DNA of 64,000 nucleotides from Asterias rubens (GCF_902459465.1 NC_047062.1:4280501-4344500); one strand, 5' to 3'. Positions 39,837-53,769 are shown, counted from the stretch's first letter. Numbers and translations: made by a program. The notes: a model not told the origin generated them from the sequence alone.

Positions 39837-39907
39837 AATCTGTGTGTATGACGGCAAGGGCTTCAACCAAATCTTCTGGCAGCCTTGGCTTGATAATTAA
39901 ACAGATT
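39837..39907 (+). promoter_or_regulatory. SELENOL: SECIS element of selenoprotein L
   Basis: In the 3' UTR, 39 bp after the stop. Helix I is AATCTGT (39837-39843) with ACAGATT (39901-39907), seven perfect pairs. The internal loop leads into the quartet: ATGA at 39848-39851 on the 5' side and TGA at 39891-39893 on the 3' side. Helix II pairs GGCAAGGGCT with AGCCTTGGCT, with one bulged base on each strand. The apical loop carries the conserved AA at 39865-39866, 13 nt after the ATGA. All features of a eukaryotic SECIS are present. It recruits SBP2 and the Sec-tRNA elongation factor to decode both UGA codons. Confidence 0.93.
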
Positions 39908-40493
39908 AGATAAAAGGTACATTTTTGTATCTATAAAAGAAATTGTAAAGATTACTAAGGAACTACAGCTGGTTTATGTTTTTTTAATGAGATTTTCCAT
40001 ATAATTGGTAATAAAATTCAAAGAATATTGAGAGAAATTTTGTAACTTTTCCCCTGGTGAACTTCTTGTAGGTGATAAAATAAATGGCACTAGTCAAAAT
40101 TCAGTTTAGTAAAAACACTGTCTTGTAACTTTGCCAATGTTGGTTTATTGCATACAAGGTTTCATAAGATACAAACCTTGACATATTTGAAATAAACACA
40201 AAACTGTTTCTACTCTAGCATGAAGTTGCAATTAATGACCTTATAATAGCTCTGAGCTGACAAATCTGATACAATTGATTACATCATACCTCTCTCTTGT
40301 GTTTTATTATGTGGTTGTCTTTTTTGCATTTTGTTTGTTTACATCAAACATAAGTAGGGTTACGTCTGTCTCCTGAAAAGACTGACACATTACCACTAAA
40401 CATCGTTAGGCTTATGTAATAGGTAACTTAGTTCTCTGTTGGCATGACAGACATATCACCGTACAGTTGTTTGAGCTTTGGCCTCCTGACATG

Positions 40494-40722
40494 TGCCCAA
40501 TTACATAGAAAAAAATTGCTTGGCATGAAATTTCTTACTTGATAAAAACAGGATTACCAACCAAATTTCCACAAGATTTTCAGGATAAGCAAACAACAGT
40601 TGAATACTAGTAACAAACAATATGTAACAAATGGAAATTTGGTTGGTAATCCTGTTTTTATCAAGGAAGAAATTTCAAGCTTAGCAAATGTTTGTGCTTA
40701 GCAGCTCTATGAAATTGGGCCT
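40494..40722. mobile_element. Stem-loop MITE copy
   Basis: TGCCCAATTACATAG at the left and GCAGCTCTATGAAATTGGGC at the right. The long inner arms (ACAGGATTACCAACCAAATT; AAATTTGGTTGGTAATCCTG) pair almost perfectly. It is most like 59322-59566. Confidence 0.75.
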
Positions 40723-43544
40723 AGTCGTTTCTTTGTCTATTTTTTTCTTCAATTCTGTGCATTGTGTGATGTGCTTTTGATCATGTTATGTATGTAAAGG
40801 ACACAATATAAGTTTCAATTTTTTTTAATGAAATTAATACAGTTTATAATATTATTTTGATGATAGAATTTTTCTCTGAAAATGGTCTATAATAAATAAT
40901 ACAGCAACTGACCTTAGGAGGTGAATGAAATGTTTCTGTCAAGTTTGTGTGAAATAGGAGATAGGGTATGTGGTTGGGTAAACTTATTCAAAAGTCCCTA
41001 AAAAACAGCCCCTAAAAAACAGCCCTTTGAGGAATTTTATCATGTATACCCCATTTGTAGGCAAATACTTGTATGCTCTGTGATATTGGAGTGGAAAGAG
41101 CTCGTTTTGATAATCTAATTTTTAAAGTAAATGCTTATTATGTTAGGCATTCTACTCCTTTAAGTGCGAGAGAGATTGCCATATTGATTTTAAGTTAAAA
41201 TCTTGCTACTCTGCATTATAAGGCGATACAAATTCTGGCGCCTGGGCATGCAGGTTACATGCCAACATTCCATAAAGTTTACACTGCTGCAATTGGTGCC
41301 TCGCCCATTTGTCTCATGCCAAACTGCTGTGTGACATTTGGCCCAGTACTAAAAGCACAAACAACAAACCCATTTTAGAATTGGTTTCCCCCACAGGACT
41401 GTGAAAGCATATAGTCCATCACACTTCAGTGAAGTGTTATTCCAAAAGAAACATTTTCCATATTCCATGTGATATTTATTACACGTTACCAAACAGTTTC
41501 AAGATTGTTATTGCAGTTTCACTCTTCCTACCTTACTTACCGTTGCTTTTCTTTATTTTATATTGCTTTTATGGAGTGGACAGAACGGGTAATTTTTTTC
41601 AGGAATAAATAACCACAATTCTAATCCATCAACTAATTAAAAACTTCCCCTTTCTGTCAATCCACCGCATAAAGTATGCCTGCATTGTTCACTACAATTG
41701 AAACAAGCATCAGTGCGCATGACAGACTTCTGGAAATTCCCTGGGATTTTTGCTGAATGTGCAATGCTGTTGTAAGTAGCACCACACCTAACGCCCGTTA
41801 AGTTAACATGGCAACATTCTTATTGTTATAAGATAACTGTTTGTTACAACGGGCCTGATACTTCACCCCTTGCCATTGCCTTGGTGCCCTTGAAATGCTC
41901 CAGTAGAAATTTACAATTTCCTCATAGGGTGCCCTTTGCCAAAGAGAAAATGCCTTGGTGCCCTTGCCCTTTCGAAAACGAAGCATACAGCCCTGTCTGT
42001 ATATGGAGGGAAGTGACCGTAGTCATATTTCTGTGGTATATTGTGGGGCACATTTAACTATAGATGCCCATGTATATTAAAATAGATACTTTTCAAACAA
42101 GACAAGCATTGGTGTATCTATCATGGATACTCGCGGGGGCTGTGGTGTATAACCCCCCCCCCCCCCCTTGCAAGCCCATGATATATCTCACGATTTGCCG
42201 ATACAAAATTTAATTTAGCTAAAAAAATTACCGGGGGAAAATGATCCAGTGGTTAAAAGATATTGATAAATAAAAATGTGGGCGTGGTGCATTGGCTTCT
42301 TCACGGGGCTCGTGGAGATATATCGACGGTACGTGATTTGTAAAAAGCTATGATTTCGTCTGAAACGGTTCCCAATTGGTTAGAAATCAATAAAAGTCTT
42401 GTCTGACATTTTTAATCTCAACAGATCCTCCTGCAGCAATCAGGCCTACAAGAGATTCAAATCCTCAAGTTTGTTGTATGTTGTGACAGTGACAGTTTTC
42501 TGTGAGTTTTATTGTATATATTTTTAATACCTATAAATCAACACTAAGTTGACACAAAACAACAAGTTGTAGCTGATGAGCCCTCATTCAACTGATACGA
42601 GCTTGGATTGTAGGCAAGAAAATTTCAATTAATTATTTTTTATTAACCCCTCACCCTCAACTCAACACGCTAGAGGGTGATTATTTCATACCAATAATTG
42701 TGTTTTTATGCATGCCAGAAAAGGTTTGTTTTGATACATTGTCTGTAAAAGCGACGTTCCAATGGTCACGTAAATCAGGCAAAAATCCAAGAATTGTTGT
42801 ACCTTTCATCATCAGAATCAAGTAGCTGATGAGCTTGGATCCGTAGCACTTTCTGGAAAAATTTAAAACTATGAGTCCCTTTCATCGATGCCACCCTCAA
42901 CTAAAACAGCTAAAATGGTATTTACCCAATAATTCTGGTTTGAGCTAGAACAAGTTTGTTTTGGTACATTAGCACGTAAGGGTAGTGCGTCAGAGCCTGC
43001 AGTGTACCCGTGTCCGTGCGTCATTCCCTGTATGGCAAGCCTTGAACCCTCACCTAAAGCCTCCCATGAGCGGAGCCTCTTTTGTACATGAATGCGTGGG
43101 ATTTTAAATCAACCCTTTTTCAAACAAACTCCAAGTAATGATAACAATGTAGGCTGGATTAATGTAGAGACAAACCCGTTTGTTTCATTTCAATGAACAT
43201 CAACTTTCTACAACTAGTTCCGTTCATGATCTTCGTGGTTCTTGTGCGTTGAATTATTGGCACCAGGCCACATTTGTATTTTTCACTTGTTGACAACAAA
43301 ATAAACAAAATAGCCCTCTTTATCCCCAGATAACCAAACCATCACATGAAATTACTATGTTGTGCTTTCATTATACCCATAGAGCTATATAATAAGACCA
43401 TAGCTCTATGATTATACCGTAGTAAACATAGTAGTATTTTACAAGATAGTAAGTATTGGTGCAACTCCACCACCCCTTCCCAAAATAAACATCACACAAC
43501 AACTACAACATTGCCAACCAAATAAAACACATCAAACCAAACAA

Positions 43545-43626
43545 AACAAAACAAAACAAAAAAAATACTAACAAAACTAACCAAACTTCTGAACTAAACT
43601 AAACTAAACTAAACTAAACTAAACTA
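43545..43626. repeat. Simple repeats (ACAAA)n and (ACTAA)n
   Basis: A run of ACAAA units (43545-43560) is followed by about seven AACTA units (43592-43626). Typical microsatellite, likely length-polymorphic. Confidence 0.9.
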
Positions 43627-43950
43627 ACAAGCTAACTAAATTAAACCATGGAGGTAGATTAAACTAAAACAAAACAACGGCAAATTAAAACAGCAACAGA
43701 CAAAACAACAAGTACAACTTGCGAAACCCCTTATATTTTGTAACCGTGCAGTTTTAGTTTAAACTTTTCCGTTTGAGCAAATAAAGTTTACATGACTGAG
43801 CAACAATGCATCTAACTAACAGTTGTTTATCCTAATTACTATTATTGCACACAGTTCATACCAAAATCGTTATTGATAGCTCTTACATGAACCTTTATCT
43901 ATGCATGTACTTTTTACGAGTCATTGTTCGTGTAGGCGGTTAAAATATGT

Positions 43951-44044
43951 GGGATTCCCCCAAATAAGACCATCCGATTGGCTGTGATATCACATGTTCA
44001 GTTTGGCCAATCAGCTGTATGGAAATCTGAAAAGGGGAATCCCC
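43951..44044 (+). promoter_or_regulatory. Two kB sites upstream of the IkB gene
   Basis: GGGATTCCCC at 43951-43960 and the palindromic GGGGAATCCCC at 44034-44044 both match the NF-kB consensus GGGRNWYYCC. They lie 320-410 bp upstream of the IkB start codon. A CCAAT motif (44006-44011) and an inverted one (ATTGG, 43977-43981) lie between them. Vertebrate NFKBIA and insect cactus are directly induced by NF-kB through such sites, so negative feedback is the expected logic. Confidence 0.8.
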
Positions 44045-44362
44045 TTCTACATCCACGACCGGCGGCTGCGTGGACAAATTCGACACTTACAAAAAGCATC
44101 TCAACCCGAGTAGGAAGGAATCTCTTTTAGTTGCAGTAAATTTTGAATTTGTATAATTCAGTATTTTGTGCTCCCTTTGGTATCAGTTTAGATCCACACA
44201 ACCTGTGAAAAACTTCAGTACTTACTAGATTTCGCCAACGCAACGGTAAACGAGTCATTTGATTTTGACCATCATCAACTGAAGCAACGCACGTAATACA
44301 CACAACAAACGGAACATTTTGTGTGTAGTTTCCAGCGATTCGAGAAGCAAATCAAAGACAAG

Positions 44363-47300
44363 ATGTCTTTACCCAGTGATGTTGAAACAGACTCCGTCAT
44401 GGATAGTCCAGCAGAGATTCATATGAACATGAATAAGCTACAATCTAAACTTCCCAGCGTTACTCAAGACGAGAGATTTGACTCCGGAATTGACTCGTTA
44501 CGTTCTGTTGATTCGGCGTACTGCTTGAGCTTCGAAAGGGAATCGAGCCTGGCTTCGATAAATGAGAAGACGTCTCTCACATCACACCTGCAACAGCTCC
44601 ATCTTTCACATGAAACAAGAACAGAAACCGAGAAGACTGAAACGACAGTAGAAGACATCGATGAAGCTTATCATGATGAGTGTACTATGTCTGAAACACT
44701 CGACAATTTGGAAGAAACTGCAAGAATTGTGGAATATCCTGAACAAAGATGCACGGGACGTCTTACAGATGATGCCTTCGACCAAGACCAAGAGGGAGAT
44801 ACGTAAGTTAGCTTTTGATTGTAAATTTTAACAAAGTTTGTTTCTTTAAATCATTAGCTTTAATTACACACTTTGATTAAAACGCTTATTCTGTCTTAAA
44901 GTTCAACCTTTGAATCACATTAGTTTTGTAAACAGTACATGTTGTAATGTAACAAAAGATTTATTTAAGAAATTGAGTAATTTGTATCAAAACAATTGTT
45001 TCCCATTAAAATAATCCAGCCTTGCTTTGTTAAACAATATGTTGGACACATACTAAATTGCAAATTTGTGACATTTATTTAATGAATAATTGAATTTCTA
45101 AAATTGCCCTGTCAGCATGATTGAATTGAACTTTGAATAGGGGTAACTGCAATATGAATTTGATAAAGCATCTTGTGAATTACATTGTATGTCTTGTTGG
45201 ATGCGACAGGAAAGAGCAAAATACCCATTTTACAGTGACACTCGCCTTAAAATTTCCCGGACGGTGGAAATCACACCAAAGTTTCTCAAGTCAAAGTTCA
45301 TTGGAAATTGCACATTGGAAAAAATTCCCAGGGAATTCCCCCGTGTAGCACATACAAAGCCTACTCAGTTTGATTGATGATGTGGTGCGCACTGCGCAGT
45401 CGGCAATACACCCGGTTCATCGTTGCCAACATGACCGGTGCCACAGAGTGCAGTGAACTATATTAAAGTGATTCACCGTTGTTTTCCATGGCGACAATAC
45501 TTGACTTTCTGAGAATTGTGTAATTTCCCTAAACTGTTTGTATTTTATTTTTAAGAGCACATGATCGATGTTGTAACATTTTTACCTAATTGCACATATG
45601 ACATTTGAAAAAAAAAGATATAATAATAGTGTCGTACCCTGGACATGCCGGCTGAATCTGAAAGAGAAGTGTACACGCTGTATAATAGTCTGGGATTAGT
45701 GAATGGTGCTGTTGGTTGAAAGTGAGACTTAACTTGACAAATTGTTTTGATTTATAAATCTTCGGGAAAGTTTCTGGGAAAGTCCCCTTGCATTTGCGGT
45801 TCGATACTTGGAAAAACCCAACAGTAGCCTATACAAAGGAAGGAACATTAATTTCACTGTGAACTTAAATAATTGAAAAGTTTTCAAAATACAAAAGAAG
45901 CGAGACAATGGTTTTGGATGACAAAGATGTTATCGAAAAGGGAAATGTTTTTATTGATTCAACGTAACATTATTGAGTCACCGGATTCTTTGAACTTGCA
46001 ATTGAATTGACTGAAATCGATAATTCACCACTGACATACAGGATATAAATGCCACCGTATCAACCCCCCCCCCCCCGCCTCACTTTTGTCGGTTTCTTAA
46101 AGGGGTATCATGATAATATTTCCTCTTAAGAGCGTGGTTCATCCTTCAGGCATATAAGCAAAGTGAATTTCTTGAGTGGCAAGTGAACAAACTTATAACA
46201 TAAACAGGACTCGAGGAGTGAGGCCTACCGGCACAAATGAAAATATGATCTTTCTTTTGCATGCTGTAATAAGATTGAAAATATGATCTTTCTTTTGCAT
46301 GCTGTGATATGATATAGTAATAAAACAAAGCATTTATAAGGCACTATACAAAGAACAGAGAACCTAACAAATGGAGGGCAACACAAGGACAAAAGCAAAA
46401 TGATAAAGGACCAACAACAAGCCAAATTAGGATGGTTCTGGGGGAAAAATGTCTTTAGTAGGTGGTTAAACACAGCCAGCGATGCAGCTTCTCTCAGACT
46501 TGTTGGTAGCGCGTTCCACAAGTGCGGTGCAGCATCTGCGAAGGCTGTGTCCCCACTCCCCAACCTTAATTTTTGATCTAGGAATAAAGAGCCGGGTCAA
46601 GTCTGACGAGGATGTCTCTTTTTAATAGGAAACATAGTAGTTTATGTTCAGAATTTTAGTTTTTTTTTTTATTCCCTCTTTTTTCCTCTCTCAAATTTTG
46701 TAACCTCCAGGCCCCTTCATCTTGCTATTATTCATAAGGAAGTGGACTTCGCAGAAAAATTCATCATCTTTGTTGCAGATCCTGAGTTACTGAACATCAG
46801 CAATGATCTTATGCAGGTACGAATTGTTACAAACTTTACTTATTTATCAGGTGATTTGTTTAAAATTGTTTACAGAATACATGAAAGGATAAGGAACTGT
46901 TGGCTTTAATTGTGAAAGTTTGCTTAATATCCTTCCTTGCTAAGCAAATGAGTACCAGAGAGTCAGAACAAAATGATATCAGTTTCCTCGTTGTTCTTCA
47001 CTTGGGGAATTTTGTTGACTGAGTCACTACAGGCTTTGTACGGAATTTTTGCGTGGGCTCAAGACAGGATTGCTATGCTACTTTCATATATCCCACTTGT
47101 TTCTTTGTAATTTTCAACATGCAGAACATCAAAAGTTAACTTGTTTAAAGGAGTTGATAGGTTGGACCCACGTTATATAAAAGTTTGACTTCTTATCCAT
47201 TAGTCACAGCTTTTAATAAAACTTAAAGGCAGTGGACAATAATATTGGTAATTACTCAAAATAGTTAGCATAAAACCTCACTTGGTATATGAGTAATGGG

Positions 47301-50300
47301 GAGAGGTTGATAGTAGTCTTTGACAATTACCAATAGTGTCCAGTGTCTTTAAACTCAGCAGGCCACGGAGCCCATGGCCTTCGTTGCTCCTGGTCTTGGC
47401 CTTGTGCCCTTTAAAAGGTTCCCATTGACTTTAAAAGGTTTTCCAATGGAATTGCCCTTTGCAAACGAAAATGGCCTTGCCCTTTCTTTTACATTTAATT
47501 GTTGTTTGTTCAAACAGACTCCTTTACACCTTAGCGTATTAACAAGGCAACAAGATATCTGTCGTGTTCTCGTCTTGGGCAATGCCCAAATCGACTGCAC
47601 CGACCGAAACGGCGACACTCCTCTTCATATTGCATGCAGACTGAGAGATGAGGGCTGTATCAGAGCTCTGACTGAAGGAATATCTCCACTCGAGCGTAAG
47701 AGAGGGATGGTTCCACAGAATAGAGCAAGTGGGGTACAACAGCTTCCACAGAATCTTGAACTCAGAAACTTTGAAGGTAAGTTCATCAAAAAATTTAACT
47801 GAACATTTCTTTGTCATCAAAGTAGAGTTTTTTTTTAATGCAGTCCATCTTTTATCCAAAATAAGAAGATACAAATTGAAACTTACATTGTCAAGGTTCA
47901 ACTTGTCTGCTTTGGTAAAATCAACGCAGAGTATGCATGCACGTTGGTTTGTTATTATTCTTATTTAGACCTGGTCAAGTATTAAACCAGCGAGCTTGTT
48001 GAAATGATTGGTCGAGCTGGTCCATTTCAACAACAGCCCTGATTCTTTCATAAAGGCTGATGAAACTTCACAGAGAACCACACCCCACTCATTAACCTTT
48101 GATGTATTGTTCTATGAGTAACATGAGCATTGTTTCCCTGCTTTCAAAATCGATAGCCCCGGGCAAAACAACTACTGCCTGTTGTGTTTTCAGCCATTGT
48201 CTTTTGATCAGAGAGTCGCATGACATTTCTATTGGAAAGTCCAGTTGATTGAAATTACAACCAGTTGCATTGCATACAGGAAACAATGGCCCAGAACTAA
48301 AAGTAAAGGGAGTTCCGTAACTGGCTGTGATGGTCCTGCTGAAGTATAGACCATGTTGTTGCGTACCTTGCTCAAATCATGCTCAAATCAACAGACATAG
48401 CATGGTGTTGCCTGACCTGGGAAAGTTCCCAAGCACAGCCATGACAATTTCCTCAGTCGTGGGATGCCCCTGGGAAATTTTTGGCAGAGTTTCTCACCAC
48501 TGGAAATTCCCCAACATTGAAACAGATTCATGGTGGGCTGATGCACATGCCACACGTACAACATGCAATACATCAGTCCATGTAGACCATCTGTATAGTT
48601 AATAATGGAGGCTGTATCAGGAATTTGTTTGCAAAGTAAATTCTATTTGAACAAGGATGAATTTTTTAGCTTTCATAAATTGTACGCCTTGGAAATTAAC
48701 CAGTTGAAATAATTGACTTTGTTTGCTAAATGCCTTCAAATGCGTCTAATCAAAAGAGTTTTATCAGATTTTGTGTACTGTATGTCTAGCATTTTACACT
48801 CAAAATAATATTGGCACTCGATGTATCTTTTTTTTCCCTTGGCATCTTGGTTGGGCTTACTTCACGAGCAGATTCCAAGCTTTAGAAACGTTAAAATCCA
48901 CTTTGTTATGAAATCAATGAAGCTGGCAAATAAGCTTACTGGCAAATATAGAGAGGAAATATAGAGAGGAAAACAACAAAATAAAACAGTCCAGAGGGCT
49001 TTTTTGTGTCGTTCGGAACACAGCTGCAAGTGCTTTTTTTTTTGTACAGGACTAGAACTGTTTTCCTTTCTTCTCTTCCTTATTTGGAAAGGGGATTGAG
49101 ATTTTGGATTCGAGTCTCACTTCGAAACAAGTCTGCATACTGAAAAAAATGCTCAATAAGAGTTCCCTTAGAAAGACCATGTAGGGCTCCACTGGATCGC
49201 AGGCCAACGGTTTCAGTGTCAGGCCAGTAAACTCACAACCAGACAAGTTTGGCAGTTTTGTGTTTTACCTACCGCTTTTTGTAATGTCTTGAACAGACAC
49301 AAATTATGTTCAAATGCTGACCATGAGTCTGGAAAATACCTTTCAGTTCTGTTAGAGTAATGAAGTTTACATGAGATCAATATTCTCTTACTCTAGCAGT
49401 GCTTAAAATAAAAATTTAAAATGCATGTTAAAATTTATCAGGAAGTTTTTTTCTCGCTTTCACTGGTCTTGTGCACACATTTCAAGTACAGTTAAAATAT
49501 TGAGCTAGTACAAGCCCTGTAGTCTCGTAGGAAATATCTCACAAATTTGAGCCGTGAACATGTAGTTTGAGGTCAATAAGACGCATGATCTTTGGACTGT
49601 TACATGGACTCTGGCCAGCAGCCAAATGCCCAGTTTGTTTTGTGCCCTGTAGTTTAACATTATACACTTGTTGTTGAAACCCTTATTACATTCAGGGTAC
49701 AGGTTAATTATCTGCCGCTCCAGATTTTAGTTGTGATAAAAAAAAGAAATCCCCAATGAAGGCTTTTGTAACTTGTTTGTTCTTTCCTCTATATTTGGAG
49801 AGACCCTGGGAAGAAAAACACTACACAAAAGATTATATCTAGTTCAAGAAAAAAAAATCCCCCTGGAAAAACCCACAGTTGCATGAGAACCCCCTTCAAT
49901 TGTTTGGGTATTATTGATAAGGTTCAGTGTTCACGTTTGGATGACTTTGTGCACTGAGCCCATTCAGGACCTTCTACCCAGTTGGGTCAAAGGTCAATAG
50001 TGAATAGGACTGCTCAAATTTGCATATGGGGAATACCCTTTGAGACTACCATGGCATTAAAGACTGTCCTCTTATTCAGAAACAAGTGTTTATCATAAAC
50101 ATCATGTGACCACAGAGTGTTTTATAGGCTCCTGGGAAGACCACAAGGAAGTACACAAATAAATAGAAATTTGCAAACAGCAACACAACTTTTGTCAGCA
50201 CAAGAAAATACTTAACCATGTATTATGCATGAGATAGGATGTCGACTCTCCAAGATTAAATAATAAATAAGACTTTGTAGGAAGAGATGCATTGATTATC

Positions 50301-50868
50301 AATAATGTGATAACGTTGCTATTATGACAAAAGATAACACTACTAATAGAGAGATTTGTATCCCATCCCTCTTTACTGTTACATTATTTTCACAGACTGC
50401 ACAAATTAAGACAAGTGGAAGTTTTAATAATGTTTTTTTCTCCCCTTGTATGTTGCAGGCTACACATGCATCCATATTGCAGGATTCGCTTGTAGCGTCG
50501 ATCAGTTGGAGTACCTTGTGCAGCTAGGCGGCGACATAAATGCCCCGGATGGAAAGAGCGGAAGGACCATTCTCCACTACGCTGTAGAGGCGGGTGACTT
50601 TTCTCTTTGTCAGTACCTCATTGCGAACTTGGGTGCCAATGTTAATGCGTTGACCTTTGACCAGTGCACACCCTTACACTTGGCAGTAGGGCGAGGCCTG
50701 AAGGCCATCATGCTGTTGTTAGTGGGGAACGGAGCAGATAAAGACCTCAGAAACTTTGAAGGAGAGCGACCCTGTGACCTGTCAAGAGATGGAGAATTGA
50801 TGCTGTACATGAACGCAGGATCTGAGGATAGTATGTACACAGATATTAGAATACAAGGACAATATTGA
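44363..50868 (+). CDS. IkB-type NF-kappa-B inhibitor, complete, 4 exons, 404 aa
   Basis: Exons 44363-44802, 46711-46816, 47518-47776 and 50459-50868 join in frame (1215 nt). The protein would hold Rel/NF-kB dimers in the cytoplasm until it is phosphorylated and degraded. The N-terminal regulatory region has the IKK/beta-TrCP degron DSGIDS (residues 40-45; 44480-44497) with lysines K25 and K29 upstream as candidate ubiquitin acceptors. Six ankyrin repeats follow, starting at TPLHLAIIHKEV, TPLHLSVLTRQQ, TPLHIACRLRDE, YTCIHIAGFACS, TILHYAVEAGDF and TPLHLAVGRGLK, as in vertebrate IkB-alpha. A short acidic tail ends QGQY. I chose ATG 44363; no upstream in-frame ATG exists before a stop. It is clearly IkB (alpha/cactus group); invertebrate copies are not one-to-one with vertebrate paralogues, so no symbol is given. 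Confidence 0.95.
47223..47352 (-). mobile_element. Deleted TTAA MITE (130 bp) in IkB intron 2
   Basis: TTAAAGGCAGTGGACAA at the left and ATAGTGTCCAGTGTCTTTAA at the right, with only the two end regions left (TACTCAAAATAGTTAGCAT; GTCTTTGACAATTACC). The interior, including the central hairpin, is gone. It shows how ultra-short derivatives arise. Confidence 0.8.
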
Positions 50869-53769
50869 GGGTATTCTGAACGGTATAAATTCGCTTTGAA
50901 CATGGGCATGCTGTATGCATTACAAGTATGTACTGAGCTATGAAACTGGGCAGTTAAATTTTGTATACAATGTAGGATATGTATCATTTGTGAATAGGTA
51001 GTTCCAAATAGGCGCCATCTTTAATATGGGCAATTTTGGTTTGTTTTTTTTGAGCTCGTCAGGTGTTCTAACTTTTCTATGCAGCAGCTAAGTTCCCCAC
51101 CGACCAATTACGGCAACAAATGTAAATAAAAAAAATAAAAAAATGGCCTGTCCCAAACGCAGCATTTGTGCAGAACGCATATTGTTTGTATTTGAAAAAA
51201 TTATTTATCATTGCCCGTAATTAATGGCCGGCTGTGCACAGTGTTGCATCAAGTGGGAACTATCTTTCATATTTTATGACACTATGAAGGAGAAAGAGAC
51301 GTATGTATAAATGTAAATACATCAGTTCATATGTGATTAATTTGCCTGAATATTAGGCCATGTAGTTTTAAGTAATTTCTCGGGACATGGTTGTGTATCA
51401 ATTCTTTTCATATTTACATTAGATTAATTTTCTAAGAATTCTACCAGTCAAACATCAACAAAGAGTGTGATTCATCTGTGGATGTTATCAAGAAACCTGT
51501 AATTTGTTAAATATTCACAACAAAAGTGAGGTATGATGGGGTTCATATTAATGGCAATAATTTCACTGTCGTGGACCAATAAAGTCCGTCAAACAGTTAA
51601 TGTAAAAATAGTCTGGATTGCGACATGCTGGTTTTTTATTAGTGACCTGTAGAGGGCAAAACATCAACTGCTCCGAAGGACTGGGCAAGTCTTTACAGTC
51701 AAGATTTGTCACCACTTGCACCAAATTTGCAAATTAGTAATGTCACTGTAAAAACATTACATTAGACCTTATGCATTGACATCACTATTCTAGATAGGGG
51801 TAAACCAATTTTTATTATGAAACATTGAAAATGAACAGATTTGTACTCGCATTGCAAAGCAATTGGGAGTTACTCAAAGGTTTAAAATGCCATCATTTCA
51901 ACATGCCTTGCTAGAAGTTTAACCGAGTTTCAGACTTTCTTGTCAGTATTGACTCTCATCCCTGCCTACTCATACACCATGTTCATATAAAGGTCTATTT
52001 GAATCTTTTTTGGCACAGTTTGGCTTCAGGATAATGGAGTCTTATACAAATGTCTGAAGCTGTGTTATTTGTTAAAGTTCATTTAGAAACCCTTCCTTGC
52101 TCTTTTCAACTGACTTTGTTTTATACTTTATGAAAGGTCAGATGGTGTCTGAATTGCACCATTAGACAATTTGGTACCAGTGCGATTCTCTTTATTGACA
52201 GAAAGTCATGGTTGATGGTGTTACATTAATAGTATGATCAAATTGTTTTTGACCAATCACCTGTAATGTATCTAGCAGAAGAACTTTATAGTTTTAATGT
52301 ATTCGTGTAAAGAATTTGTGAGTTATGCTTTTCAAGATGCTATATTTTAATTGAGGCACTTTTTAGGAGAGAGTGCATGTCTTTAAGTGCTTATGCAGAT
52401 ATTTAAGTGTAAGTTTGGAAGCTTTCCTCACTGGTAAAAATACCTTGCTGTTGACGTTTTTGTTGTTTTTAGGGGTGTGGGTAAAAAGCTCAGGAGGAAA
52501 GTCTTTTATAGGGGGTTTGTTGTTTACTGGAAAGGGCTATCATTGAATGAGTTGTATGAACACCAAATTACTGGAAAAAAAGGTATTGAAAAAGTGCAGG
52601 AAAGCACATTGTCCTAGTGTGTAATAAAACGGCTTTTGCAGTCAAGTTGTATGTACAGTGTGGTGAGTCTTTGATGCTTCCAATAGTTGTTCACAAAGAA
52701 GACTTTTGCACCAACACCTAGAGATCTATAAAGTTCTTACATCATAAGCTAAAAAGCAATGGCACATCACTGTTATCTTATCACATGGTCATAAAGTATT
52801 CAAAATCTTATCTGATACTAGTTTGTCCATGTTTAAAAAGAAAAGAAAATGTAAACTTTATTACCTTGTTACAATGGTGTTAATGGTATTTGAAAATGGA
52901 TTTTCACGGAAGTGGGTGTATGCTCAATTATTATCAAATATGCTCAATTATTACCACAATTTACTTTTTTTGTAGATCTATATTAAACCTGTGAGGAAGT
53001 AACAGCAGGAATTGTGTAGATTCTGGAAGGTTCCACAAGTTCGAAGATAATATCTTAGAGGGGAAAAACAGGTCCCAGAGTTGTATGGTCAAGTCAAAGA
53101 TATAAAGGAATTCAACTCCAGGTGTTCATTTGGGAGGAAACAGTAAAATAAATGACTTAGTGCCATGACTTAGTGTTATCATCAGGGGTGACTAGAATTT
53201 TGTTGGGGAAAGGGGTAATAAATAATTCATTGGTCTAGTTCTATGTAAGATAGAGTGAGGGTTTGTAGTGTAAAGAAAACAGAGTGTTCATTTGAAGCGA
53301 CTGATAATAGGGACATTTGTAATCAATTTAAGAGTTAATTGGCCTTATTTATTTACTCCCGTATACCCCATTATGATCGGTCATTAAAAAAAAATTAACT
53401 TATGATTTCCTATTTCAATTTTGTTTTGTCGCTGGAAAGCTTTTTTGTGAATAAAAAATTGCGGCAGAATTAATTCAGAGATTTAACTTGTGTGTTTTGA
53501 ATATTGAGTTGTTTCTTAGGGTGTTTTGTTTTCCTTCACTACTTTCGACTTTCAGTTTGTGATGTTTCAAAGATTGAGGTAGATTGTAGACAAACACAAT
53601 CATTTAATTAGATAAATGCAGGCAAAGATTCAAGGGATGGGTCAAGGCTGGGGTCCTCATAACCCCCATTCTTTTGTCTGACTGTTGACTTCTTTTCAAT
53701 TTTACTAACTTTGAACTTGCTGCATCCTACAGCCTAGTCTCCAAACTGAACCACAAGACTATGACACTG

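Larger units (their letters stand above)
39799..43930. other. Selenoprotein L 3' UTR and intergenic sequence; no gene seen
   Basis: Beyond the SECIS I see no coding frame. The stretch holds a stem-loop MITE at 40494-40722, a GCCTTGGTGCCCTTG repeat at 41860-41990, a poly-C tract at 42149-42168 and the simple repeat at 43545-43626. Confidence 0.55.
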
